From Tigriopus japonicus (lineage: Eukaryota > Arthropoda > Copepoda > Harpacticoida > Harpacticidae), in assembly GCA_010645155.1 (NCBI GenBank), contig CM021323.1:1137873-1201872 (forward strand): a stretch of 64,000 nt of DNA. Direction: 5' to 3'. This document shows, piece by piece, positions 27,613 through 40,659 of the stretch. The number at the start of each line of letters is the position of its first letter. The first letter of the stretch is position 1. Under the pieces are notes generated by a model that made no database searches, was not told the origin of the DNA, and saw nothing but the letters and a program-made list of their open reading frames with translations. The position numbers and the translations under genes were made by a program.

Positions 27613-28256
27613 CAATTCCAAATCCAATCAGATTGAATGATTTGAGACTTTTCTTGGAAGCAACAAATCCCACACACTCGCAAAAAGGGCTCTGCTTGCA
27701 CGTTTCAAAATAAAAAAGCGATAAACTTCAAAGGAGCAATGTTTGAGCGACACTCAAAGAAGGCTTCATTCATTTTGTAAAGATGATTTCCAAGTCCTTT
27801 GCGATGGTTCTGCACTCAAATCATGTCAATTGAAATGATGAAAATGGTGAATTCAATTTTTGGTCAGTGTTGGTTGAGAAGTTTCTAGCATCACGAAGCA
27901 ATCAGAGAAATAACAGGTATTCAAATATAGCACATGAGTTCCCCTTGAGTAAGCATTTACATTCCACAGATTGTCAAACACTCCCAATTTGCCAGAGACG
28001 AACGTGATTTCATTCTCACCTCACCATTACTGCTTCGCCAATCCAACCGCTGCCTTTTTTCGTCTACTATTTCGGTTCTCTACTTGTCAGTCGTTCTGAT
28101 GCCTGGTCTCATGTTTCCTATCAACAGATCCAATTAATTGAACTCGACAAAATCACAAACCCTTCGTTCCCATGGAATCGGGAGAAAAACTGTCAGAAAC
28201 CTTCCTTCCACTGAGCCTCGCCCCAAAATAGTGTCCATGTTGGCGAAGAGATCCAA

Positions 28257-28280
28257 TGCATGCATGCATGCGTGCCTGCC
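28257..28280 (+). repeat. (TGCA)n palindromic tetranucleotide tract
   Basis: Three perfect TGCA units, then decayed units (tgcgtgcctgcc). Confidence 0.8.
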
Positions 28281-28438
28281 ACTGGGCTCACAAGCTCACA
28301 CCAATCTTGATCTTGGAGACGAAGACGAGTAGTTTTTATTGGAATAAAATCCTTTGAGTTGATTGCTCTAACCGCAATAAAAGTCCAAGGCATAGAAGAA
28401 GAACAATATCAATCCTTCTTGGGCTTCTCCTCATATAA

Positions 28439-28462
28439 TGTACGTACAGAACAGTACGTACA
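28439..28462. repeat. Inverted repeat, 9-base arms
   Basis: tgtacgtac, a 6-base loop agaaca, then gtacgtaca: perfect 9-base arms. Each arm carries the palindromic word GTACGTAC. The function is not evident. Confidence 0.75.
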
Positions 28463-29560
28463 CACCAGCTACATCGTCCGAGTAGATTTTTTTTTTTTGA
28501 TCTCGGTCGTGATTCTCTGAGGGCTTCTATAAACATCTATCTCCCTTCACCGATTTGAAGAGATGATGGAGCAATATAATGGCCAGCTAAACGCCAGCCA
28601 ATGCTCCCAAAGGTTCTTCAAGCGAAAAAGAGTCAGATTCAAAGATTCCTTGCCCGAAAGTGTATTAGCCTGCTACATAGATGTCGAATACAAATGGTGA
28701 GTTTTTATGATGCATCGTCAATGAAGTTATGCCTTTGCTTGCTTGGCTCCCAACTTGTCGAGTTATATACTCACATATCAGAGTATAACATGGATGATGG
28801 CAGTTTTTTTTTGCTTCCTTTCACTTGAACGAAAATGCCATGCTCGACTCACAAGCAAGCAAGCTCCGGTTGGAACAGCAGCATCTCTTTAAGAAGACTG
28901 ATTTGGCAGGGAAATGATCTTGAAAGAAATTCTAGATTCAACCGCAGATTGGCGCTTTAAGATGCATCACTCAATTGGATTTCTGCCAGCTCATGAGCCT
29001 ATTGCAAAACCATAAGCGACGGATGCCATTTCAGTCACACATCACTGGATTGGAAGGGACCAACCAACCAACCTCCGTCCATCTTTTACTCGTTCGTCAT
29101 TCCAGATGTACAGATTATACAGGCATCACTGAAATTAGATTTGGGAGATATGCGCCTCAGGCTCAGGTCAGCCTTCGCCTTCTACTTCTTCGGCTTCTTC
29201 TTCGCATTCGCCGCCATCACCATCGTTGTATAGCAATAAAACTCGTAAATTGGAGGTGGTTTAATTTCATTTCTTCCCGAATGGACATTCAGTTAACCCA
29301 CTTTGAGATCTCTAGTAAGTTGGGTCGATCAGGAGGGAAATGTCATGGACTGTGTATGAATAACTGGTTGAAATTACCACCAGTCCTTCATGATTAAATT
29401 CCACGATCTTCTAGTGAAGGTGGTTGGTGGTTGTTGATTTCCATTCACTGGATTTTGAGACGAGATTTTTTGCCTATTTGTGTCATGCTGGGATTGACTG
29501 ACATGTGGAACCAGCTGAGGCGAGTTCAAAAGCCTCAACCACTAACACCAACCAACTTGT

Positions 29561-29603
29561 TCTCCTCCTCCTTCTTCTTCTTCTTCTTCTCCTTTTCCTT
29601 CTT
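29561..29603 (+). repeat. (TTC/TCC)n microsatellite
   Basis: About 40 pyrimidines with a TTC period. Confidence 0.85.
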
Positions 29604-30522
29604 GGTAAAGTCTTAAGCCGTTCGTTCGTTCTTCGACCCTTCATTTGAGTGAAGAATTTCCAACTGGATACCTCTGGCTTTGGTGCAGCTATGGGAGTTG
29701 CTCATGGCGTTGATGCTGGTTATGTATATCATGCTTGATTTCCTTAAAATCTTCTTCTCTTCTTTCCTTTCAATGCCAAGGCGTCCAGAAGACGAAAGAA
29801 GCAAAAGAAGTCTGTTTGGTTGGTTGATGGGTGCTGTTTGATTTTGGCCCAGCCAGCGACCATTTTGGGTGGGGGGTTTGGCTTTTTGATGGGCAGCAGT
29901 CAGACTTTTTGAAATTGGTATCCAGTGTCATGAACGATTTGCATACATTGTCCAACTCAAAGAACGGGCTATCTAGCCACAACTACTTCAACGAAACGGC
30001 AGAAAAGCTAGCCAAAAAAGTTGGAATGGAATTTGAATCATCAAAGCTAGAATGCGGGAATTCAATTTCCAAATCTCAAGATGGCTATGTGACGTCAGAT
30101 TGGAGAGGCAACAGTCTGGCACTCCACTTCAAATCCAGGGACAACTCAGAGCTACCCGTCATGAATATGATCCGACTTCGAGAAAGATTTGAATTGACCT
30201 TTCCTTGTAAGAAAGTACACACGAGCAATGATTTTCACTTCGGAATCAAATTTACACTTACATACATGTAATTGGCCGCTTGAGTGGTTTAGTGTCCATT
30301 TGTGGCCGAATCTTCAGCTATCAAATTACAATCATGAACGGAGTTCATACTTGAATGCATTTGAAATGGAGAGACCCGACTTTCATAAAGATGATGATGA
30401 TGATGAGGCTGAGAACGATGCTCTTCACTTACGTACTGACTGGGTTCTACCTAAGTGTGTACGTACAAGACTGAAGTGAGGCCCATCTCCGCGAGGGGTC
30501 CATTCTCTTGACAGTTGGCTTC

Positions 30523-30548
30523 ACTTACCTATCAGTGAAAATGGACAA
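30523..30548 (-). other. Candidate recursive splice site, minus strand
   Basis: Read on the minus strand, ccattttcactgatag is directly followed by GTAAGTGAAG, a perfect 5' splice consensus. It lies between the minus-strand candidate exons at 37.0 kb and 23.0 kb. Confidence 0.3.
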
Positions 30549-30978
30549 TCCTCTTTGGGGGGATGAGATGAAGGTGCCGTTTGCTGGTGAAGAATAAGGC
30601 TCGGATCAGTTGTTAAACTTGGTCGGAGCAAGCCTCCTCAGAAGCGATTAACCTTGAGGACTAATGATCAAAAGCAACGGATTTTGAGATTTAACCTTGG
30701 TAGAGGCCTTGGAGAATACCCCGCAATGTTTTGTTAACAATGTGAGTTGGCGATCAAACGCCAGGGCCCTTTCGCTAGTGTCTTCCTCGTCCAGTGAGGT
30801 ATATGCCACCCAAATAGACTAACAAGTGGAATGGAAAATGAGATAGAAAAAGCAAGGGTTCAATTTCACGAACGAGGCAAAGCGATGGAGAGGCATCGAG
30901 ATTTTTTGTCCTCGATTGCCAATCCCAGAGCATCTACGGGAAAGAGAGGAAGAAAAAAAGGACCTGTGTAACTAGGAA

Positions 30979-31157
30979 ATGGGAATCAGAGGTCAAACAA
31001 GCAGACTCGTCTTGGACATCAACTCAAAGATCAAGGCTGAGATCAAGATCCCATGTTTGTGTAGGCTTTGCGCTTTTTCTAATATGTTCAATACGGTACG
31101 TCTCTTGAATCAAATTCAAATTAGAGTTGAATCGCTCAAGGTTTGTGGGCCTGAAAG
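30979..31157 (+). CDS. Candidate 5' coding exon (unknown protein)
   Basis: ATG in good context (gaaATGG) opens 59 codons that end exactly at a strong donor GAAAG|GTGAGC. The peptide starts MGIRGQTSRLVLDINSKIK, contains a cysteine cluster (PCLCRLCAF) and a hydrophilic helical end. Purines are about 63% at position 1 and 44% at position 3, one of the best coding biases in the window. An acceptor-like actag precedes it by 3 bases, so it could be internal. The exit phase is 2, the same as the 56212 exon, so it could in principle be an alternative start spliced to 62544. No family recognised. Confidence 0.33.
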
Positions 31158-32522
31158 GTGAGCGAGCAACTTCCACTACTACATTCACAGTACTACGTAC
31201 ACAACTAACTCACCATCATTTGGGCATTGAAAGAAAAGGTGTTTCTGGACCCTTTTTTTGCTGACTCACATCAGGCCAGATGTGACTTTGAATTAAATTG
31301 AATCTTGAGATCACTTTACCAATTAATTTTGTGACTGGTGAGAATTTAGAACATTCTTGAACGTGGTACCTTACACAGAGAACTCTCGATTTCCTCATGA
31401 TATCCTGTTTCCCTTTTAATAGTACTATTCCAAGTACCATTTTCACCTCTAAATACCTTGAATTGATCTTGAACATAACAATAGCCAGCCCAAAATAGGA
31501 TCTGTTTCATTGGATACTCAAGCTCTTCTTTGGTTTGATTGTTGTCTAGGAAGATTGGTTGGCGGGGCCACTTTTCGCTTACTCCCTAACGAATTTTCGA
31601 TGGGTGGGCGCCATTCTCGATATTGCATGCTCACGTCAATCTTATTTTTTCTCGGGTTTTGCAAAATGGAAAAACGTCGACTTGTGGTTTGTTCACTATC
31701 AGAGGCAGTTCGAATGAGCATAGGCTTTGGGCATGGGTGTGTGTGAGTGAGTGTGAGTGCGTATATCTACTGCAGCCAATGAGACTGGCAGGTTGATTTT
31801 TGATGTTCAAGAGGTTGTTTCTGCCAAGTCATGATCTATCTCGACCTACGCACACGCACCGTACATTGAACTGTTTGGGCGAGCATTTCTTTGATCCATG
31901 GTGAATGAAGATTGGCGGGCTTTGGTTAGCAAAAATTTAAGCAATTTTCTCGATCTCGAGACATGAAACAGAGATTGGGTAAATCTTATCAGAGAGGGGG
32001 TCTGTCTGCACGTTGTGTCTGGGCAAAAAGTGATCGGTCAATGAAAAGCCGGCTTTGGGTTAAAATGTGAAAAGCGAAGAGTGCCATGATGTGCAATTTT
32101 GATCCGCGATTGTATTAATAGGTTTTGGATCAGGGTTTAATTCAACGGCGAATTTGAAAATATGCTGCAAGTATGAGGCATCCCAAGCTCAAGCCAAAAT
32201 GAAGAAAATCCCATCCCATCCTCAAATGGGTCGGATCAAATACTGTCTGGCATAAAATTATTCAGGCAATTAATCAGGATTTTTATCTTCTCCAAAAGGC
32301 GCTCTCTTTGTCCTCTTTGCTCTAGCCCTGAAACTAGCCTTGAGTTCTTGTTTTGGGCGTGCGAGAATATGGTTGAATGCAAAATCAGATGAGACGCCAT
32401 GAACAATTGCCGACCAACTGATCCACAACGGCATTTTAGAATTGGAAGCACGTTTTTTCCAGGAAAAATCGAATCGTGCTCAAGTCTTGAGGTCTTCCTT
32501 AGGCAGCCTCGTTTTCCCGCAG

Positions 32523-32637
32523 AAAAATGGCTCCCAGGATGGATGTGAAGACCAGATCTTTGAGAGGATTGAGCCCCGATCTGAAAGCGAATATGCAAAT
32601 GATGATCCAGGGAGTGATGGGAAAAACCTTTACCAGG
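32523..32637 (+). CDS. Candidate exon with start codon in ideal context
   Basis: A strong acceptor (gttttcccgcag, AG at 32521-32522) is followed after four bases by aaaaATGG, an ideal initiation context. The 37 codons begin MAPRMDVKTRSLRGLS, continue through NMQMMIQGVMGK and end at donor-like CCAGG|GTAGAA in phase 0. First-position purines are high (about 75%), but third-position purines are too (about 64%), so part of the signal is simply a purine-rich strand. If the donor is not used, the frame stays open to 32724. It could be a short 5' leader plus first coding exon. Family unknown. Confidence 0.28.
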
Positions 32638-34005
32638 GTAGAAATTCTCAGGAAACAAAATGTAGCAAAATTAACTTGGACGCAATCCAACCATGTTCAT
32701 TTGACCCAATCCATCTCCACTTAACCCATAAACCAAAGGTGCGATCAATCACTCCACCCTCATTCCTAGCCATACTTCAACCTCGGTTAACAGTAGTCCC
32801 TCAATAGCATAGATCGAACAAGTCGAGGTCCCTGGCCCCAGAACTCGTATTTCTAAGGGTTTGCAAGGTTTTTTAACCATGGTAGGAGATGGTGGGATTC
32901 CCTGCAGACTAGTGGATACTGACTCCAATGACGACTCCAAAGCAGATCAGCCAGCAGGAGGAGAGCGATGGCGATGGCCCGTGGAATGGGAGTCCGAACG
33001 AGACCTACGGACAGTACCAAATACACACACTCACACATCTAGAGTGCTGTTGTTGCACACGGGAGGCAGCAAGAGCTCCCTTTGGTAAAGCACGAACGCA
33101 TACGGTCTCATGATGATCTCAATCGTTTGCATGTCTGACTTGATGCTTAAGTGGATGGATCTGGAACATGGTCGAGTTGTCTAGTCGAGGGTTTATCTCT
33201 CCCAGGCGATCTTTAGGGGAATAAATCTCGTTTTAAGTGATTGCTTCTCATCAGGGACGGATGGGTGGATAGATGGATGGATACATGATCAGGGCTAGTT
33301 AAGTAGACAATTTTCGAAAAGATCTAATTGGCGTCCCGTTTTCATGAAACTCGCGACCTTTTGGCTTAGTGTTGTGATCGATTTTGTTGGAACAATTCTC
33401 TGGCCATTGAGACGGTCGGCTACATCCATTCTGTATCCTCTGTTGGAGAACTCTCCCAAATGATTTCGGAAATATTGATCCTCTCGGTGGATTCAGCCAT
33501 CCCCGAAGGCGGAAGAAGCAGCCTTCTGACTCCTGATCAATATCACGTCAGCGATTTCGTCACGCCAAGATGGCAAGAGAAACAAATCACATCAAAGAGA
33601 TCCGGAACCCTTGGCACATTTGCATTTCCCTCGTGACTCGTCTCGAGGAGATCGATTTGGCTTGTTCGCCTTTAATTCCCGAGATTGAGCTTTTGTGGTG
33701 GTGTGGAATTCGAATCGACCCAAGACATAGGACGGAAAGCTCATAATTGAGCTGGGTTGGCGTAATAAAATAAAGTTGTTTTCTTCGCATTTCAATCCTC
33801 GGTGGTCACGTTTTGGTCTGTTTAGAGGCAAAAGGGCCAATTTCCAAGGAAAATTGTGTACCCTATTTACTTGTTGGCCTCCCCGTCTCCTCGTTGCCCG
33901 CTTGCGTTACCTTCTTGAGATTGGCCCAGTGCTCAAACCGGGGCATAACTCTCCTGCACCTCCCTCGTTGTGCACAGAATGAAGTTGCTCGCTCGGTCGC
34001 CTTAC

Positions 34006-34228
34006 CTAGTTCGGCGAGTTCTCGTTCAATAATATGCGAACATGAAAATTTTCGACACGCAAATTTTGACTTGTAGAGCTCATTTAACTCCATGCATGGA
34101 TGGACATTACTTGCTTCATTTTTGTGGGGTGAGGACGAGGCATTATTAATCTGCTCCTTAAGACACAACTCCTCATTCCCAAACCAGGGTCCAATTTGAA
34201 GCGGCGCAAGATGAACGACGAAAGCCAT
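34006..34228 (-). CDS. Candidate 5' exon, minus strand
   Basis: Minus-strand ATG in good context (gtgATGG) opens 74 codons, MAFVVHLAPLQIGPWFGNEE..., with a cysteine-containing C-terminal part, ending at donor AACTAG|GTAAGG, phase 1. First- and third-position purines are nearly equal (about 51%), so the call rests on start context and donor only. Confidence 0.17.
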
Positions 34229-37032
34229 CACAAAATATTGCACAAGGCTCAAGATGTGTTTACCCTCAAAAGAATCAGGCTTCTCCGAACTTATTAGCAA
34301 AATTTATTCTCTGCCAGGAAAGGATAGAATTTGGGGGACTCAGAAACTGAAAGTCCAAGTCACAAGTCTAGGGCTTGAATGCGTGGTCCAATTGGAAATT
34401 AGAGGGTTCGAGGGCGGTTCCCGCATTCGAAACCGACTTGATGTTGTTGGATTGCAAAATTTATTACCCTCCTGTCCCCCTGCCCCGAGAACTACTGTTT
34501 CTATTTTTGCAAGGGATCAAAAATTTTGACGGTTGGCCAAACGTGCCATTATGTATTTTTGGAGCTCAATCTTTTCTCCCTTTTTCTTTCTTTCCGTCTT
34601 TCTTTGCTTCTCTCTCACTCTCCCAGTGAGACCCCTCCTTCTTGTGCAGTGCTCGGGCGACCATTTTCGCAAATGGCCAAACGAGTGTATTGGAGCACTT
34701 TAGGGCAGAAGTACTCGCACAAGCACACACACTTTGCCACAGTGGTACTTATTAATTTCAATGTCAAAATATTTCCGTGTTCGTTTGTGGTGCTTGAAAT
34801 GGAACGGAAAAATGAGATTTGATCCAAACCTGAAGTGGATGGTTTGCTTGACAAAAATTGTGCGTCTTAGACTTACACGTGTGAACTCTTAGGTCGCTTG
34901 GAAGGCACACGTGTAATCCACCCCTGAGGCATTTTTGTAGCATTCGAGAGCAAAAAGGCTCGAGTCTTTCTGTTTGATGAGCAAAATTGGCGAGGAACAA
35001 AGAGGAAAGAACAACTAAAAAGAGCAATTACTTTTTGCAATAGGATAAATCCAAATTCACAGCTGGCAATCGAGGGGCTACCATGAACATATCAAGAAAA
35101 CCAGTTGTTTAAGACATACCAAATGCTGTGTATTTTTTCGAGAAATGATCCAAGAGCATTGAGCAAACGTGTTTTGCGAAAGTGATAGGAAAATATTCAA
35201 CGGAAACGGATCTAGTTAAATGGAGATGTCTTGTCAACAAATCAGGCTAGGATATCACCAATGTAACTGCATGATTCCACCATTGACAATCACTCCTTTA
35301 CAACCACTCACATGTCAGGAGGTTCAACCAATTTAAGTGTCATCCCCAACTCGTATTGTCACATTTGTCACAATTGCTGACATACGTACGAACGGGTTCA
35401 TTATTTGGTTTCATCGTCATAACTAGACGAGAAGCCTCAAATCGCAAACCCACTCTCCCATACGTTGGCTCCAAAAGACAGCAAACGCTAGTTAAAACAA
35501 TCCCCATCTTCAAAGGAAATATAGGTGCGAGATAATGGAACTGGATATTCTCAAGGGACACTGCCAGTCTTGTCTATGTAGTGGTTCGGTGCTCACTCTT
35601 TCTCTCTTTATCTTACCTTCTCTCCCCCTTCTTTGAACCGCAAACAAAAATGTATATACACCCTACATTGCCACAACAACTAAGGAGCTAAGGATCGGCT
35701 CAATAACACTTGAATGCTCGCTCAAAGTCGGTTTGGTTAGGGATTGTTGGGGGACATGGGAGAAGAAAAAAGTAACCACATAACAGGGCTCTCATTTGAA
35801 TTTTCAAATCAAATGTCATAAATAAGTAATGATTTGTTTGCTCGCAACCCTTCCTTTGAAAAGGAAGAACATTCTTATATGAAAGTAATCTTGGTAGTGG
35901 ACACAGGAGACTCATTTCTGACAACCACCCGCTCTTCTCCTTCTCCTCCTTCTCCTCCCTACCATGTGTGGTATGAAGCATGCCTTCATCTAGCTTTACT
36001 CTACGTACACGCACTGTTCGTATCTCTTTCTCCGCTTTCTGCTCGGGATTCGATTTGACTTCTCAGTTCATTTGCATACCCCTCACCCAACATCCAAAGA
36101 GGGATATGGTCCTTCTGATATCCTTTCTGAAATTCTAATACTGTAGAAGATCAATATAGGAAGGAACACGTCCACCATTACGTATTTACAGTTTTAACCC
36201 AACTCTACTTACTTTTTAAGTAACTACATCCAAATTGACTTCAGTGGGAAATTGATATCATTCCATAGACGATTTGGAGGAAAAATCGTTAAAACCCGAC
36301 GGATTGTTTGGTTGCTAGTTGTAACCATATTCCTATCAATTACGATGGCCCATTGTGTTCGAGCTAGTCAGTTGACCTCTTCACTAAGTTTTGTAAAAAA
36401 ATTAAATAACCACCACGATACCCTCATCGGGATCAAAACGATGGCTTCAGGATATTTGGTGCACGCACCATAGCTGTAATTGAGTCGTTTCAATCTTCAG
36501 TGCATTGAGCTTTCTGATCGATCGGTCGCCCAATGTTGCATTTTAAAAAGTTTGAAATGCATTCGCGGCTTGATTGGACTAATGAAGACGAGCACACACG
36601 AAAATGCAACCATGCATTCTTAGTTGATTAGCATTACCCCCCCCCTATCCTCGATGACCAGCAACTCACATAATCCATAGTTCCACTCAAGCTCAAATGA
36701 TTGGGATTTAGTTTGTCTTTCAAGTGGCGTAAAATGAAATAAGAGAGCCAACAAGTTCGACCAATGTGTTAAGAGCTAGTGTAAAAATCAATAGCCATGA
36801 AATTATATACTTTCGGTTGTCAATATAGTTGAAGTGGTGGTGTGGTGGCGGGTGCAATTTCAAATGAGCCATGTTATCAGAAGCCCATTTGACAGCTTCG
36901 GATGATAGTCTTTCAAATTGGAGGCCGTAGTCTCAAATCAATTGCATTGAAGCTGGCAATTTGTCACGGAAAATTTGCCCTATTGGATCCGTTCATTGAA
37001 CACTAACGAAACACTATCTAATGTCTACCCAC

Positions 37033-37248
37033 TTCAAAGGAAACAGAACAATCAAAATCTTGGAGGGGGTTTGGAACGGAAGCATTGAGGAGTGTGCTCC
37101 ACACGATGTGCTGTTGATCAATTGTTCCACGTTCCACCAAGCCCAGAGGGAACATCGGAAAGAGGAGAATAGTCATGATAATCACAATGATGGTGCTTGA
37201 AGAATATCCTGAAGTCATAGTTGGAATCGAGATTTGTTCCATTGGCAT
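37033..37248 (-). CDS. Candidate first coding exon with signal peptide or anchor
   Basis: Minus-strand frame with three possible starts (MPMEQ, MEQ at gccaATGG, and MTSGYSSST), then a hydrophobic run TIIVIIMTILLFPMFPLGLV and an extracellular-looking segment with an N-glycosylation motif (NAS) and one cysteine, ending ...CSVSFE at donor-like GAA|GTGGGT. Purines are about 54% at position 1 and 40% at position 3. This is the expected shape of a secreted or membrane protein start. The donor is weak, an alternative GTAGAC lies 4 bases on, and the frame closes 9 bases later. It would run leftwards into a long intron that contains the minus-strand recursive-like site at 30.53 kb. Confidence 0.33.
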
Positions 37249-37675
37249 GTAGCATCTAAACGTGACATGACTCGTGAGTTTCCCTCTTTCAAAGCCAAGA
37301 TTTTGAATTCTAAATGACTCTTTCCAGAATTTCTAATCGATGCCACTCCTTGTCCGGATATTCGGTGGACTTGATGGCTCCATATTAGGGGGTCTATGGC
37401 TTCAGCATGACCTGCACTTTTTCCTAGAAAATCCATTGGGACCACGGTATGAATGATTTCTAACCCAGATGCATAAGTGATCGGGGCCACATTATAAAGG
37501 CTCTCATTCAGTTTTCGTATTCAAAGGATGTTGTGCATGAGATGGCAAAGAAACTCACTGCCTTAATCAATTTGGTTGGGAACACCTTGGATAAACTGTT
37601 CGAATGTCTGTCTCATCGGTTGAACAATTTGAATAAAGATTTCAAACAGGCAAGACGATCATCTGTCTTGCTAAC

Positions 37676-37687
37676 GTGTACGTACAC
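37676..37687. repeat. Perfect 12-base palindrome
   Basis: gtgtacgtacac reads the same on both strands. It is one of ten GTACGTAC sites in the window. Confidence 0.8.
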
Positions 37688-39262
37688 TACCTTAGTATCG
37701 TTCTGTGGGGCAGAGAATTCCGTGTGGACAAAGTTCATGCAAAAAGTGAATCGAATCTTATTCGCTTCGAAGAGGCGCCTAACAAAGATTAACGATACAT
37801 TAATTTGAAAGGCATCAATCCGAACGGGCACCACCATTACGGCTGCCAACCCCATGCTGTCCAATAAAAAAGTCCAATTTTCCCATCAAAAAATTGCATC
37901 TGCGGGCAGTCTCCCAGAGAGGGGCACTGCTATCATATTTAAAAGAGGTAGGCACCCTTCTTTCGACTTTGAAGTTCATGCAGAAGCTATGCTACGAGCT
38001 TTTCAACTGATCAGATGAACCATGAAGAAATGAGTTAAGCAAACACGACAGAATAACGTGCACTTCTCGCACTGCACCCGCCTGAAGAATGCTGCTAATG
38101 CGTCGAATACGTATGTGTACACTACGGACGTCCTAGCACATACACACACTGGTTTTCCCCTCAACCGATGACGTTGGGGATGATTTCTCTTTCAGTTTTT
38201 TATCGGTTGTCCCCGCAGAACTGTGTATGCGGCGATATATGTACGTATTGGTATAGCTTGATTTGGGTGCCAGCTATTTTACATAGCGGCAATCTAGTTT
38301 GCATATTTTAATGCTTCGTTCATCACCAACTGCCTGAATTGGAATTGGTGCTAGAGTCTCTGATGTACTTAAGTGTAGTTGGATAAATCAAAGGTGTACA
38401 TATATGCTATGTGTTTGAATGAATGTTGGCACTCGGATGACGAGGATACTCGCTTATGCTATATGACCTTTGGTGGAGCTGGTTACAGGGGATTGGAATG
38501 ATAGTTACTGTAGATGGATGGATAAGGCGGAATTTGAAGTGTCTCTTTCTCTTTTTCGCTCCTCTTTCACTAATCCCTCTTCATCTCGCCTCAGATTTCA
38601 ATATTGTATTCGGGAAACTTGCCAGCAATTAGTCGATATTCAAATGCGGACTGAGGTATAGGACCTCATTAATTTAAATATGAATGAGACCCAGTTTCAA
38701 TTTCGACTCTCGATCAGGGCACCTACCAGGAACTAGTTCATCGAAAACGTACGTATACAGACAACCCTCGTTAGGGAGCTTCTTTCTCCCAACAACATGA
38801 TTTAGAGGCATGTACTTTGAAGTGTTTTGGGGTAAACTTCAATTTACGAGTGCTGCCAAGACGGGCGTCGTTTGAGTGTACATTTGAATCAAGAACTAAT
38901 GCCATTTCGATTAAATTCGATTGTTGCCCGTAAGTTCGTGTCCACTAACGGCTTCTTTTGAGCCTTAGAGATGGAATCATTTTGAATACATGTTCATCCA
39001 TTCTTATGACCAGGACAGGGGCTCTAGATATGGTATTAGCAAAAGCTCACTGTGTACATACTCTCCGAGTTGGCGAGTGAGCCAGTCTTATTCTTCAGCC
39101 TCTGCGACAGAACTTGAGCAAATCTCTTTTTATCCGATCCATTTTGAAGGACGTCCATGCAAATCACTTTGATCGCCTTTGGACTTGGTCCGGTCACATT
39201 GCATGGTGGGAACCAACCCCTTTTGAGCTAGGCTTTGTGATTGCAAATGTACAGACACATAC

Positions 39263-39297
39263 AGAGAGAAAGAGAGAGAGAGAGAGTGAGTGAGAGA
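39263..39297 (+). repeat. (GA)n tract
   Basis: About 35 bases of GA repeats with one GAAA break and a GTGA end. It lies about 1.4 kb before CpG island 1, where GAGA-type elements could matter. Confidence 0.85.
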
Positions 39298-40659
39298 CGG
39301 CTCGAGGGAGTCCTTTTGGCCTGCTTTACTCTCAGGCGAGTGGCACATGGGAGAAAGAAAGAGAGAGAAGGATTGGCAAAAAACTCCACGATACATATTG
39401 TTAAAGCGTCGTATGCAGATGGCCAAAGATTTGGAACAATTCGATAATGCTTTTGCAGATTCACTGAATGGGTTATCGCCTCGATGACGCTTGCCACTCT
39501 GCTCCCATTACTATAGACTACGAGCTAGCAACATACAGAGGCGCTCTGTAGGTAGGTTAGGCGCATCTTTAGCCCTGTTGGCTAGCAATGCTCAATGAGA
39601 AGCATGATTGTTGGATATTCAAATGCGAATGGAGGTGAAAGCAAAAACTGGACACTCGGATTATTGACAGACCACAAGAACCAACCATGGGAACCAGTCA
39701 ATCTCGATGCAAACGTTGTTGTTACGCGAACGTTACGGTCACAATAAATGGTATATGGTACGAGAACCAACGGCTGGACAATCGAAATTTCAATGGTAAG
39801 TTGGCCGTTATTTGAGGCTCTCCTTTTATGTATGGTTTTGCTTTGGCATTTTAGTTTGGGGCTAGGACTTATGAGGTGGTTGCATTGTATCGCAAAATGG
39901 TGATCAGTTATGCAATATTTATCAGGCGGAGACCTCGGTTTCCATAACACGGTTTATTCATATTTGTCAATCATGTACACGTGGACCCATCGCCTGTTCC
40001 AATGGAAGTCGATTATGGTTTATTTGCCCTGTAATTTACCCAACGTTCGGAATATGATGTGTCCAATCTATGAACCTAAAAGGAGCTAGGCGCCTTTTGT
40101 GAACTGGAGTGTGCACACTATAAATGTGAAAAACGGTACAAAGAAAGATATGTACAGTTTATACTACGCGTACATGGCCAACAGTTTCATGCGACCAATT
40201 GTGACACGGTGCCTGGGACACTGCTGTTGTTCACTCACTCATTGGAAGTCATTGGCAGCAATGAAATTACCGGACAAGCTTTTACGTGTTCGCTGGAAAG
40301 CCATAATCGTTAAGTAATTCGTATCAACCGAGCGTAAAGCCATTATTGATTGTCTTCATGTATGTATAGGTAGTATATGCTAACTAACCATCACTCTCCT
40401 CCGTTCACACAAATTCACCCATCCACAATGTACTTCGACCATACGCACACGACGACTGTTTTTAGTGAGTTTCCTGCACTTTGTGTGTAATTGTTATTAT
40501 CACCAATTAAACATTTATGAACACTGTGTGACTTTTCCAAGTCTCTAACTTTAACAGCATTCGTCCTTCCTTCCCTCCTGCTTGCCTCCCTCTACATCAC
40601 CCTGTCTCTTCCCAACAGGGCATGACTCCGTCTTCAATTTGAAACCAATCTGAACGTTC

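Larger units (their letters stand above)
23066..30978. other. Mostly non-coding
   Basis: Several trinucleotide microsatellites and a strong isolated acceptor (cctcgatttcag, AG at about 26640) followed by only a 22-codon frame. The 146-codon frame at 29831-30271 has no supporting splice or codon signal. Confidence 0.45.

Noticed and set aside
29831..30271. 146-codon plus-strand frame
   Set aside because: No strong bias, no convincing acceptor or donor, starts at a non-ATG codon.
34764..35027. Minus-strand cysteine-rich frame that begins like a signal peptide
   Set aside because: The start is TTG, not ATG. The T-rich beginning is better read as an intron end (ctctttttag) and no exon follows with support.
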